Shown here in pieces: positions 1-5,980 of a stretch of DNA of 11,265 nucleotides. A program made the translations under genes and the position numbers. The DNA is from an uncultured Bacillaceae bacterium (GTDB lineage: Bacteria > Bacillota > Bacilli > Bacillales > Alkalibacillaceae). The first letter of the stretch is position 1. Each line of letters starts with the position of its first letter. The stretch lies in the NCBI GenBank assembly GCA_937958375.1, contig CALGNY010000093.1:1-11265 (forward strand), read 5' to 3'. The notes under the pieces are model-generated. The model saw only the letters and a list, made by a program, of their open reading frames with translations, made no database searches and had not been told where the DNA came from.

Positions 1-27
1 GATTCGATTCAACCTAGTGAGAGCCAT

Positions 28-459
28 TTTATCGGGAGTAATAAAGCGTTTATCGGCAGTTGCTGCGCGGTTATCGGCAGTTAGATTCCGTTTATCGACA
101 GTTACAACGCTTTTATCGGCAGTCTGAACCCGTTTATCGGCAGTTACAACGCTTTTATCGGCAGTCAGACTCGATTTATCGACAGTTACAACACGTTTAT
201 CGGCAGTCAGAACCTGTTTATCGGCAGTTACAACGCTTTTATCGACAGTCAGACTCGATTTATCGGCAGTTACAACGCTTTTATCGACAGTCAGACTCGA
301 TTTATCGACAGTTACAACACGTTTATCGACAGTCAGAACCCGTTTATCGACAGTTACAACGCTTTTATCGACAGTCAGACTCGATTTATCGACAGTTACA
401 ACACGTTTATCGACAGTCAGAACCTGTTTATCGACAGTAACAACGCGGTTATCGACAGT
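28..459 (+). repeat. Tandem array 1: 21 copies of a 21-bp iteron-like repeat
   Basis: Twenty-one units start at 28, 49, 70 and every 21 bp to 448 without a single slip. Each has a 12-bp core, TTTATCGRCAGT (first unit TTTATCGGGAGT; units at 70 and 448 begin GTTATC), and a 9-bp linker. Linkers come in a few types: A tacaacgct, B cagactcga, C tacaacacg, D cagaaccYg. They are arranged ABCD (145-228), AB (229-270), ABCD (271-354), ABCD (355-438), so there is an 84-bp higher-order unit. The last two 84-bp blocks differ at one base (341 against 425). Core position 8 is mostly G in the left half and always A from 280 rightward. Because 21 is a multiple of three, one frame stays open and reads as YRQ repeats. 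That frame has only a TTG start and no ribosome binding site, so I treat it as non-coding. The array lies beyond the 3' end of the NERD gene. Function unknown. Confidence 0.95.
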
Positions 460-493
460 CAGACTCGCTCTCTCTATAAGCAACCAACTTCGG

Positions 494-1492
494 CTACTTC
501 TTCCTCCTCACATATTCAAAATCTCGAGAGAAATCATAGGTTAGTACGTATCTTCTTTGTTTCTTCTCTCCTTCATACTCTAACTTTCTCAGCATATACT
601 TCGCACTACTTTCCGACTCCAGTCTCGCAAATGCTCTAAATTCCCGATTCGTAATTGTTTTGTTTCCGAGTAAAAAGTAGTCTCTCAACGCGGAAACATG
701 GGCATCAATCGAGCGGTGGCCGCAACGGGAACATTGCCAACGACGGTTGACTCGTTCCATGGGAAGGGTCGAACATCTCGGACAGCATACGCCGCTCAAA
801 ACTTCGTTAACATCAATTTTCCACCGATCCAAAATGTTCGGTATATATGGCTTATGAGCTTTAGCAATTTTCTTGGCGAGGTTGCGAGATTCGACATGGT
901 TGATAAACTCTTGATTGTATTTTTGATTGATTTGGCGTAGTTTACTGGAAAGTTTACTGAGCGGGATGACGCGGTCACGGAAATATTCGTTTTGATCTGT
1001 GGCTTGTAGGATTACGTGTGGGTGGGTCATAACGACAAGCGTTTCAATCGGAAGTGGTGGAATGCGGTGGTGTTCTAACCATGTGGTGAGTTGAAATTTT
1101 TGTTCTTCCACTTGGACAATCGGATCATCATAGATTTTTTCGGTCATTCCGGGTTGGGGTTGTTGCACCGTTCGTGAAAAATCATTCCGGAATAGAACGT
1201 GCCCTCGATAGGATTTTACTTCGATGGCTAGCAAAAATCGTGGAGTCACTAGCAAGGTGTCAATCTGAAAATAAGTGTGGTGGTACGGTAATCGAATGTC
1301 ATGAAGGGTAAAATGCTTGAAGTCAAGTTTACTGAGCGAATAGTCCAGGCGTTGTTCTCCGTGGTACCCGGCTTGCTCCCTTCCGAGTCGGTCGGTAAGG
1401 TCGGAATACGTTGGATGGGTTCGGGGCAATCTTCTCAGTAGGTTTTCCAACATGAGGAAAAATGGTGTGGGGGTATGTTTTTTTACGATCAC
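494..1492 (-). CDS. NERD-domain protein with C-terminal zinc ribbon
   Basis: The 332-aa protein starts at GTG, 8 nt after an AAAGGAG site (1501-1507). The N-terminal half carries the nuclease-related (NERD) domain: a GEQ motif near residues 45-47, D78 in FQID, and E91-x-K93 in AIEVKSYRG. This is the D...ExK arrangement of restriction-like nuclease folds. NERD proteins are thought to act on nucleic acids, but their cellular role is mostly unestablished. Residues 237-257 hold two CxxC pairs (C237/C240, C254/C257), a probable zinc ribbon. A basic tail (residues 280-332) could be a winged-helix-like nucleic acid binding region; that is inference. There is no signal peptide or membrane segment, so it should be cytosolic. 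It is divergent from lipL and apparently monocistronic, with its 3' end facing the tandem array. No clear terminator is visible. Family assignment is firm; function is not. Confidence 0.85.
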   Translation of the reverse strand: MIVKKHTPTPFFLMLENLLRRLPRTHPTYSDLTDRLGREQAGYHGEQRLDYSLSKLDFKHFTLHDIRLPYHHTYFQIDTLLVTPRFLLAIEVKSYRGHVLFRNDFSRTVQQPQPGMTEKIYDDPIVQVEEQKFQLTTWLEHHRIPPLPIETLVVMTHPHVILQATDQNEYFRDRVIPLSKLSSKLRQINQKYNQEFINHVESRNLAKKIAKAHKPYIPNILDRWKIDVNEVLSGVCCPRCSTLPMERVNRRWQCSRCGHRSIDAHVSALRDYFLLGNKTITNREFRAFARLESESSAKYMLRKLEYEGEKKQRRYVLTYDFSRDFEYVRRKK

Positions 1493-1524
1493 AAATGAAT
1501 CTCCTTTCGAATCGGTATAAAATT

Positions 1525-1552
1525 ATTATACCTCTCTCAACCCGATAAACAA
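1525..1552 (-). promoter_or_regulatory. Candidate promoter of the NERD gene
   Basis: Read on the minus strand, a perfect TATAAT (1530-1525) is preceded after 16 bp by TTGTTT (1552-1547), which is a weak -35. It lies 17 bp upstream of the AAAGGAG site. Its -35 region overlaps the expected -35 region of the divergent lipL promoter, so the two polymerases may compete. Confidence 0.5.
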
Positions 1553-1562
1553 GCACAATTTT

Positions 1563-1571
1563 TGATATAAT
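1563..1571 (+). promoter_or_regulatory. Extended -10 promoter of lipL
   Basis: TGATATAAT is a perfect extended -10 (TGnTATAAT) 30 bp before the lipL ATG. No good -35 hexamer stands 16-18 bp upstream, as is common for extended -10 promoters. Confidence 0.6.
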
Positions 1572-1601
1572 CGAGATAGTTTATAGAAAAGGACGTTGAA
1601 C

Positions 1602-2432
1602 ATGAAGCATCCACTACTCCAATTGAACGAACTTTATTTGATAGACGATACGAATCCAGAAAAAACGAATGTTCTCGATTCATTTGCGATGGATGATACG
1701 CTTTGCATGTCTGCCGGGGAAACGAATGAATCTGCCATCCGATTCTGGGTCCATGAACCGACAGCCGTTTTGGGAATTCCGGACAGCCGATTACCGAATA
1801 TCGATGCTGCCGTTCAATCGCTTCTGGATAAAAATCACCAGGTCATCATCCGCAATTCGGGTGGACTCGCTGTTATTTTAGATGAAGGTGTGCTCAGTAT
1901 TTCGCTCATATTTCCACAAGGCAAATCAATCGACATTCATGAGGGATACAATGCGATGGTTGATTTGATTCGTTGGTTTTTTGAAGACGAAGCCATTGAA
2001 ATCGAAGCATATGAAATCGAAGGATCTTATTGTCCAGGGACATATGATTTAAGTGTCGATGGGAAAAAATTTGCTGGCGTTTCTCAGCGGCGTGTAAAAG
2101 ATGGAACAGCGGTGCAGGTTTACCTCGCTGTGGAAGGCAGTGGCGCCAAGCGAGCAGAAATCGTTCGTGAATTTTATCAGATTGGGAAAGGTAATGAAGA
2201 AACCAAGTTTGATTATCCTGAGGTCAATCCGGATGTCATGATCTCCCTTGAAGAAATTCTAGGAAGAAAATTGACGGTTCCAGATCTCCTCGAAAAAATG
2301 AAACAGAAATTGTCGGACGAAGGAGTCTCGTTACAAAAGAAAACTTTATCACAGCAAGAATTGGAATGGTTTGAAAAACGATCCGAAATGATGAAAAAAA
2401 GAAATGAACAAATCCAGGCGGAAAACAAATAA
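1602..2432 (+). CDS. lipL: Octanoyl-[GcvH]:protein N-octanoyltransferase LipL
   Basis: The protein belongs to the BPL/LplA/LipB superfamily. In Bacillus, LipL moves octanoyl groups from the glycine cleavage protein GcvH to the E2 subunits of 2-oxoacid dehydrogenases through a cysteine thioester. Visible signatures are the RNSGG stretch (84-88), C144 in SYCPGTYDLS (the expected acyl-accepting cysteine) and K156 in GKKFAGVSQRR. The length of 276 aa is about that of B. subtilis LipL. I chose the ATG at 1602 because the AAAAGGA site (1587-1593) stands 8 nt before it; an in-frame TTG at 1596 would be only 2 nt from that site. The C-terminus (about 225-276) is charged and probably helical. In B. 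subtilis this gene lies near pta and hemQ; here hemQ follows directly and no pta lies between. An ordinary lipoate ligase LplA is less likely, given the Cys and the overall pattern. Confidence 0.88.
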   Translation: MKHPLLQLNELYLIDDTNPEKTNVLDSFAMDDTLCMSAGETNESAIRFWVHEPTAVLGIPDSRLPNIDAAVQSLLDKNHQVIIRNSGGLAVILDEGVLSISLIFPQGKSIDIHEGYNAMVDLIRWFFEDEAIEIEAYEIEGSYCPGTYDLSVDGKKFAGVSQRRVKDGTAVQVYLAVEGSGAKRAEIVREFYQIGKGNEETKFDYPEVNPDVMISLEEILGRKLTVPDLLEKMKQKLSDEGVSLQKKTLSQQELEWFEKRSEMMKKRNEQIQAENK

Positions 2433-2492
2433 AAGCCCTTTCAAAATGTAACAAAACGTTCGATGCTTTCGCTAAATCCTGTGATTCAACTA

Positions 2493-2501
2493 TGTTATAG
2501 T
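2493..2501 (+). promoter_or_regulatory. Candidate extended -10 promoter of hemQ
   Basis: TGTTATAGT matches the extended -10 form (TGn + TATAGT) 39 bp before the hemQ ATG. No convincing -35 hexamer was found and no terminator is visible after lipL, so read-through from lipL is also possible. Confidence 0.4.
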
Positions 2502-2540
2502 GAAATTGTAGGAAATGTTAAGGAAAAGGAGTGACATACC

Positions 2541-3290
2541 ATGCCAGCAGTTCAAGCAGTTGAAACGTTAGATGGTTGGTATTGTTTACATGATTTTCGC
2601 ACCGTGAATTGGACCGCTTGGAAAAAAGCTTCTGAAGATGAGCGGAAACAAGCAGTTCAAGAATTGAATCAATTGATGAGTGAATGGGAAGGTGTCGAGA
2701 AAGATAAAAACGGCAGCTTCGGCTTTTACACAATCGTCGGACAAAAAGCCGATTTACTTTTTATGAACCTGCGCCCGACGATGGAAGAATTGACAGAATT
2801 AGAGATGGCTTTCAACAAAACGAAAGTCGCTGAATACCTAGAGCCTGCTTATTCCTATGTTTCTGTCGTTGAATTATCCACATACATGTCCAAAGCAGAA
2901 GATATGGAAAAAAGCCCTGAAATTCAAGCACGTTTACATCCGATTTTACCGAAATGGAATCATGTTTGCTTCTACCCGATGGACAAACGCCGTGAAGGTG
3001 AAGACAACTGGTATTCCGAGGAATTCGATGAACGCGGTCGCTTGATGTACGACCACGGAATGACCGGAAGAAAATATGCCGGTAAAGTCCGTCAGATCAT
3101 CACCGGAAGCATCGGGCTAGATGATTGGGAATGGGGCGTCACGCTCTATGCTCATGACATGCTTCAGTTTAAAAAATTAATTTACGAAATGCGTTTTGAT
3201 GAAGTCAGCGCCCGCTTCGCTGAATTCGGCGCATTTTATATAGGACATCGGAAAGAACGCGGTGACCTAGAAAATATTTTCTCTGTTTAA
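2541..3290 (+). CDS. hemQ: Coproheme decarboxylase HemQ/ChdC
   Basis: The 249-aa protein is a full-length member of the chlorite dismutase-like family. In Firmicutes this enzyme performs the last step of the coproporphyrin-dependent haem pathway: it oxidatively decarboxylates two propionates of Fe-coproporphyrin III to give haem b, using peroxide. Y145 in CFYPMDKRR aligns with the radical-forming tyrosine of S. aureus and Listeria ChdC, and H172 in YDHGMTGRKYAG with the proximal haem ligand; residue numbers agree with the S. aureus enzyme. The protein is cytosolic with no signal sequence. The ATG lies 9 nt after AAAAGGAG (2524-2531). An intrinsic terminator follows 14 bp after the stop. The neighbour lipL is a usual genomic companion in Bacilli. 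True chlorite dismutase activity is not expected, because the tyrosine and the tract around it are of the Gram-positive HemQ type. Confidence 0.95.
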   Translation: MPAVQAVETLDGWYCLHDFRTVNWTAWKKASEDERKQAVQELNQLMSEWEGVEKDKNGSFGFYTIVGQKADLLFMNLRPTMEELTELEMAFNKTKVAEYLEPAYSYVSVVELSTYMSKAEDMEKSPEIQARLHPILPKWNHVCFYPMDKRREGEDNWYSEEFDERGRLMYDHGMTGRKYAGKVRQIITGSIGLDDWEWGVTLYAHDMLQFKKLIYEMRFDEVSARFAEFGAFYIGHRKERGDLENIFSV

Positions 3291-3304
3291 TACGTATGAA
3301 TGAT

Positions 3305-3345
3305 AAGCATGTGGGGTCTTCCATGATCTCCCACATGCTTTTTTG
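3305..3345 (+). terminator. Intrinsic terminator after hemQ
   Basis: An 11-bp perfect stem, AAGCATGTGGG (3305-3315) with CCCACATGCTT (3330-3340), has a 14-nt loop and runs into TTTTTT. It isolates hemQ transcription from array 2 downstream. Confidence 0.92.
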
Positions 3346-3382
3346 TGTTTTGATGGATTCAATAGATTGCTAAATCTGCGCG

Positions 3383-3541
3383 TTTATCGGCAGTGAAATG
3401 TACTTTATCGGCAGTTAAGGCGCGGTTATCGGCAGTCAGATACAATTTATCGGCAGTTACAACGCGGTTATCGACAGTCAGCTGCACTTTATCGGCAGTC
3501 AACTCACGGTTTTCAACAGTTAGCCGCTGTTTATCAGCAGT
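3383..3541 (+). repeat. Tandem array 2: 8 copies of the 21-bp repeat
   Basis: Eight units start at 3383, 3404, 3425, 3446, 3467, 3488, 3509 and 3530, exactly 21 bp apart and in the same orientation as array 1. Cores are TTTATCGGCAGT or close variants; the last two are degenerate (GTTTTCAACAGT, TTTATCAGCAGT). Linkers are much more diverse than in array 1, although tacaacgcg at 3458 is nearly an array-1 linker. The array sits between the hemQ terminator and the cwlJ upstream region, so it is probably not part of a long transcript. One minus-strand frame stays open and reads as TADK repeats, but it has no ribosome binding site or known domain; I do not call it a gene. Confidence 0.93.
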
Positions 3542-3588
3542 TAGCAGCTGCCACCTCACCCACACCTGAATTTTCTCTCCTAAATAAT

Positions 3589-3618
3589 GAATGTTTCCTA
3601 CTTCTTTACATATACATG
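3589..3618 (+). promoter_or_regulatory. Possible mother-cell (sigma-E-like) promoter of cwlJ
   Basis: GAATGTT (3589-3595) is followed after 15 bp by TATACATG (3611-3618), loosely resembling sigma-E -35 and -10 elements. A second -10-like string, TATACAGT, lies at 3619-3626. Known: cwlJ of B. subtilis is transcribed by sigma-E. The match here is weak and the call rests mainly on that knowledge. Confidence 0.3.
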
Positions 3619-3657
3619 TATACAGTAATGCACCGAGAGAATTGAGGTGATGCTTAG

Positions 3658-4080
3658 TTGGCAGTCATCGCTTACACAGAAGCTCAGTTAAGGGAACTTG
3701 CTCGTTTGATGCGCGCGGAAGCCGAGGGGGATGGACAGCTAGGGATGCTGCTAGTTGGAAATGTCGGGGTGAATCGTGTCCTTGCAGATTGTTTGGATTT
3801 TGAGGACATCCGGAATTTACTCGACATGATCTATCAATCTCCTGGAGGCTTTGAAGCTGTGCAGGAATCTTATTTTTATCAGGCTGCCAGGGATCGGGAT
3901 GTCAGGTTGGCTAGAAGGACGGTAGCCGGCGAGCGATTTCGTCCAGCAGAGAATTCGTTATGGTTTTTTCGTCCTGAGGGTAGTTGCCCTGCCCAGTGGT
4001 TTGGTCAATGGAATACGGGCCGGTATAAATCGCACTGTTTCTTCCAGCCAACGTATTCCGATTGCCCGAGTGTATTTTAA
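3658..4080 (+). CDS. cwlJ: Cortex-lytic cell wall hydrolase CwlJ
   Basis: The 140-aa protein is a hydrolase_2 (SleB/CwlJ) family member, nearly the length of B. subtilis CwlJ. CwlJ sits in the spore coat/outer membrane region and degrades cortex peptidoglycan containing muramic-delta-lactam during germination, triggered by Ca-DPA. The conserved N-terminal motif RAEAEGDGQLGMLLVGNVGVNR (residues 19-40, shown here as one motif) contains the family's catalytic glutamate, E21. The C-terminal WFFRPEG and W-x-N-T-G-R-Y-K-x-H-C-F stretches are also typical. It starts at TTG, placed by a strong GAGGTGAT site (3644-3651) 6 nt upstream; no ATG is available there. No signal peptide or SleB-type binding domain is present, which separates it from SleB. 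It is followed 26 bp later by gerQ, which is required for CwlJ localisation. Confidence 0.93.
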   Translation: MAVIAYTEAQLRELARLMRAEAEGDGQLGMLLVGNVGVNRVLADCLDFEDIRNLLDMIYQSPGGFEAVQESYFYQAARDRDVRLARRTVAGERFRPAENSLWFFRPEGSCPAQWFGQWNTGRYKSHCFFQPTYSDCPSVF

Positions 4081-4106
4081 TCAATATCTTCATAGGAGGT
4101 CGATGA

Positions 4107-4880
4107 TTGTTGGATCAATCAAATCAGAATCAGCATTCGTCTGATGATCAGGCGAGAGAGCATCATGATGGGATGGAGAGCAAAAAGAAAAATCCTGGGT
4201 ATAAGCAGCCCGCTCACGAACACTACTATCCAAATAGCGGGGACAAAAAATGGGATCCGAAAGATAAAAAAGGAGATAAATTAGGTAAGCTTGGTGATAT
4301 GAAAGAAGGTTTATACCAATCTGCAAAGTCTGGCAAGGGCGGAACGCAACAAGGAGGCTGGGCAAGTCCGCCGCCGTCACCGTATCAACCGAACCAAGGC
4401 TACAACCAAAATTCCGGATACCAACAGCAATACCAAGGATATAACCCACAAGGCGGGTTCCAAGGTGGGGCTGGAATGCCAGGTGGCGGCTTTCAAAATC
4501 AATTCGGTCAAAATCCTGCCAGCTTTCAAGGGACTCCTGGCATGGTATCAGGAGGTTCCCCTCAAGCAACCATGTCGTCTCCGATGACGGGTGGCCAAAT
4601 GGGTGGATTCCCTGGCGCGGGTGGCGCCATTCCACGCGAACGTTCATATATCGAAAACATTCTCCGACTCAATCGTGGAAAGCGGGCCGCCGTTTACATG
4701 ACGTTTGAAAATAATGATCAATGGAATGGGCAAATCTTCCGTGGCATCATCCGTGAAGCAGGTCGAGACCATATCGTTCTTGAAGATCCACAAAGCGGAC
4801 GTTGGTACTTATTGTTGATGATTTATCTGAACTATGTAGTCTTCGATCAGCCGCTTAACTATGATTATCCATTTGAATAA
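4107..4880 (+). CDS. gerQ: Spore coat protein GerQ with an extended Lys-rich N-terminus
   Basis: GerQ is a spore coat protein needed for CwlJ to localise and act; in B. subtilis it is cross-linked by the transglutaminase Tgl through N-terminal lysines. The C-terminal 80 residues (about 178-257, from RSYIENILRLNRGK to the end) are the conserved GerQ domain. Residues 80-175 are a low-complexity Gln/Gly/Pro/Asn/Tyr tract. Residues 24-78 are rich in Lys and Asp/Glu (for example ESKKKNPGY, GDKKWDPKDKKGDK). At 257 aa it is well longer than the roughly 180-aa B. subtilis protein, mostly because of this N-terminal part. It starts at TTG 4107 (or the adjacent TTG 4110), 6-9 nt after AGGAGGT (4094-4100). 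An internal ATG (residue 23) begins MESKKKNP, more like the usual GerQ start, but lacks a clear binding site. It forms an operon with cwlJ. Confidence 0.9.
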   Translation: MLDQSNQNQHSSDDQAREHHDGMESKKKNPGYKQPAHEHYYPNSGDKKWDPKDKKGDKLGKLGDMKEGLYQSAKSGKGGTQQGGWASPPPSPYQPNQGYNQNSGYQQQYQGYNPQGGFQGGAGMPGGGFQNQFGQNPASFQGTPGMVSGGSPQATMSSPMTGGQMGGFPGAGGAIPRERSYIENILRLNRGKRAAVYMTFENNDQWNGQIFRGIIREAGRDHIVLEDPQSGRWYLLLMIYLNYVVFDQPLNYDYPFE

Positions 4881-4888
4881 AAATCAGT

Positions 4889-4927
4889 GCCGTACCGCTT
4901 GTTCAAAAGTGGTACGGTTATTTTTAT
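4889..4927 (+). terminator. Intrinsic terminator of cwlJ-gerQ
   Basis: CCGTACCGCTT (4890-4900) pairs with AAGTGGTACGG (4907-4917), 11 bp with one G-U pair and a 6-nt loop, followed by a T-rich tract. Confidence 0.9.
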
Positions 4928-5186
4928 CCTTTCTCCCCCCTTTTGACGGCAGCTTACGATTCTAGAAGTAGCTATAGCTATTAAAATACTTGAAAGTCGG
5001 CTAAATTTGCTGGATTTTCACCATTTTTCCGCCAATTACCCATAGAACTTGTTCTATTTCGACCAAATATCTTCATTTTTTACAACAAACTATTATTTTA
5101 CATTTTCGGTATACTCGAGTAAATTTAAAATCGCTAGCGCATCAAATGGGCTGAGACCGGTCTCCTTATTGAGGGAGGACTATGAA
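4928..5186 (+). other. Intergenic region upstream of the sigma factor gene
   Basis: This region holds no supported gene. A 12-bp perfect palindrome, TAGCTATAGCTA, lies at 4969-4980, and a second, GAGACCGGTCTC, at 5153-5164, about 8 bp before the ribosome binding site. A -10-like TATACT lies at 5110-5115, without a good -35 at 16-18 bp. An open frame extends upstream of the sigma gene into this region but has no start signals. Confidence 0.5.
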
Positions 5187-5705
5187 ATGAATCGGCAAGG
5201 GGGCAATCGCGAGAAAGATTTACAGTTTGAGATGGTGTATGAAACGTACAAAAATATGATTCACCACCTCATTCACAAGTACAACATCCAAGATCCTCAG
5301 GGGGAATTTTTTCAAGAAGGCGTAATCGCACTGTGGAATGCGTACCAAAAATACGGGGATCGTGACACATTCGGAAAACTTGCCTACATAACGATTCGTA
5401 GTCGGATCATTGACCTGATTCGCAAAAAGAACCGATTGAACACTCATGAAACAGCCACAGAAATAGCCAATGAGTCATCCTATCGGGAGTCAGGTCTAGA
5501 AGATTTCGATCCATACTTTTGGGACTCAGTTCAACAAACGTTAACGTCCAGACAATGGATTTTTGTACAACGGAAAATCATTGAGGGCCGAACGTATCAA
5601 GACATTGCGGCTCTCGAGCAGACGACCATCGATGCAGTAAAAGGTTGGGGCAAAGAAGTAAAGAAGAAATTAAGACCATTACTCGCAGAACACGTTCGTC
5701 TGTAG
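5187..5705 (+). CDS. Small sigma-70 family RNA polymerase sigma factor
   Basis: The 172-aa protein has two sigma domains and no region 3. Residues about 14-83 match region 2: a core-binding and -10-binding helix set, with E40-x-x-x-E44-G-x-x-A-L-W and the YITIRSRIIDLIRKKNR stretch typical of 2.3/2.4. Residues about 112-160 match region 4, an HTH with GRTYQDIA and TTIDAVKGW. I start at ATG 5187, 7 nt after GGGAGGA (5173-5179); the ATG at 5182 is followed by a stop two codons later. No anti-sigma gene or membrane partner is adjacent: the gene stands alone between two terminators. The target regulon and inducing condition cannot be read from the sequence. It could be an ECF-like or Xpf/ComX-like minor sigma factor; the exact subgroup is not certain. 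Confidence 0.82.
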   Translation: MNRQGGNREKDLQFEMVYETYKNMIHHLIHKYNIQDPQGEFFQEGVIALWNAYQKYGDRDTFGKLAYITIRSRIIDLIRKKNRLNTHETATEIANESSYRESGLEDFDPYFWDSVQQTLTSRQWIFVQRKIIEGRTYQDIAALEQTTIDAVKGWGKEVKKKLRPLLAEHVRL

Positions 5706-5713
5706 GCATTGTA

Positions 5714-5751
5714 AAAGCATCCGACAAGCCCAGTGGATGCTTTCTTTTTTT
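5714..5751 (+). terminator. Intrinsic terminator after the sigma factor gene
   Basis: AAAGCATCC (5714-5722) pairs with GGATGCTTT (5735-5743), a 9-bp stem with a 12-nt loop, then C and a run of seven T. On the minus strand only four T follow the hairpin, so it may serve the convergent operon weakly. Confidence 0.9.
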
Positions 5752-5980
5752 ATTTTTCAGGCATGGAAAATGAAACCACAGGACGTGTACTTGCCTCGAT
5801 TTTTCGGTAAATCTTATCCAGTACTTCCTCGGCCCGTTCATTCGAATCATATTTCCCGACGGTCTCACTCCATTCCTTCATCGGGTGTCGCTGAATCACC
5901 CCCTGAATCTTTTTCCCACGTAAAACGATTTGATCAACATGCAATAAATTCCGTTGATCCTGCGTGCGTATCCAAACCAT
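5750..5980 (-). CDS. Conserved-looking hypothetical protein, last gene of the HTH operon
   Basis: This is a 76-aa soluble protein with no recognised domain. It has alternating hydrophobic strands at the start (WIRTQ, LLHVDQIVL), a central W-S-E-T-x-G-x-Y motif, a helix rich in Glu/Arg (SNERAEEVLDKIYRKIE) and a short C-terminal strand. The ATG abuts the stop of the upstream hydrolase (TAAATG), and an AAAGGGGAT site lies inside the end of that gene, so translation is probably coupled. It runs convergent to the sigma gene and ends within that gene's terminator. Coding is supported by start position, binding site and compact composition; function is unknown. Confidence 0.7.
   Translation of the reverse strand: MVWIRTQDQRNLLHVDQIVLRGKKIQGVIQRHPMKEWSETVGKYDSNERAEEVLDKIYRKIEASTRPVVSFSMPEK

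Noticed and set aside
60..440. 126-aa frame made of YRQ repeats
   Set aside because: It is a by-product of a 21-bp period. It starts at TTG inside the array with no ribosome binding site, and has no non-repeat sequence.
28..459. CRISPR array
   Set aside because: The repeats are 12 bp and the linkers 9 bp and recurrent. There are no unique 30-bp spacers and no cas genes.
1596..1601. TTG start for lipL
   Set aside because: It is only 2 nt from the ribosome binding site; the ATG at 1602 has normal spacing.
2541..3290. Chlorite dismutase
   Set aside because: Only the fold family is shared. The tyrosine and histidine positions and the Gram-positive context point to coproheme decarboxylase.
3359..3565. 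68-aa minus-strand frame made of TADK repeats
   Set aside because: Same artefact in array 2: no binding site, and the linkers do not keep a protein pattern.
4090..4647. 185-aa minus-strand frame
   Set aside because: It is antisense to gerQ, whose C-terminal domain, binding site and terminator are clear; it has no domain of its own.
5049..5186. N-terminal extension of the sigma factor
   Set aside because: The upstream frame is AT-rich with a TTG start, and lies before the strong GGGAGGA site that fixes the start at 5187.
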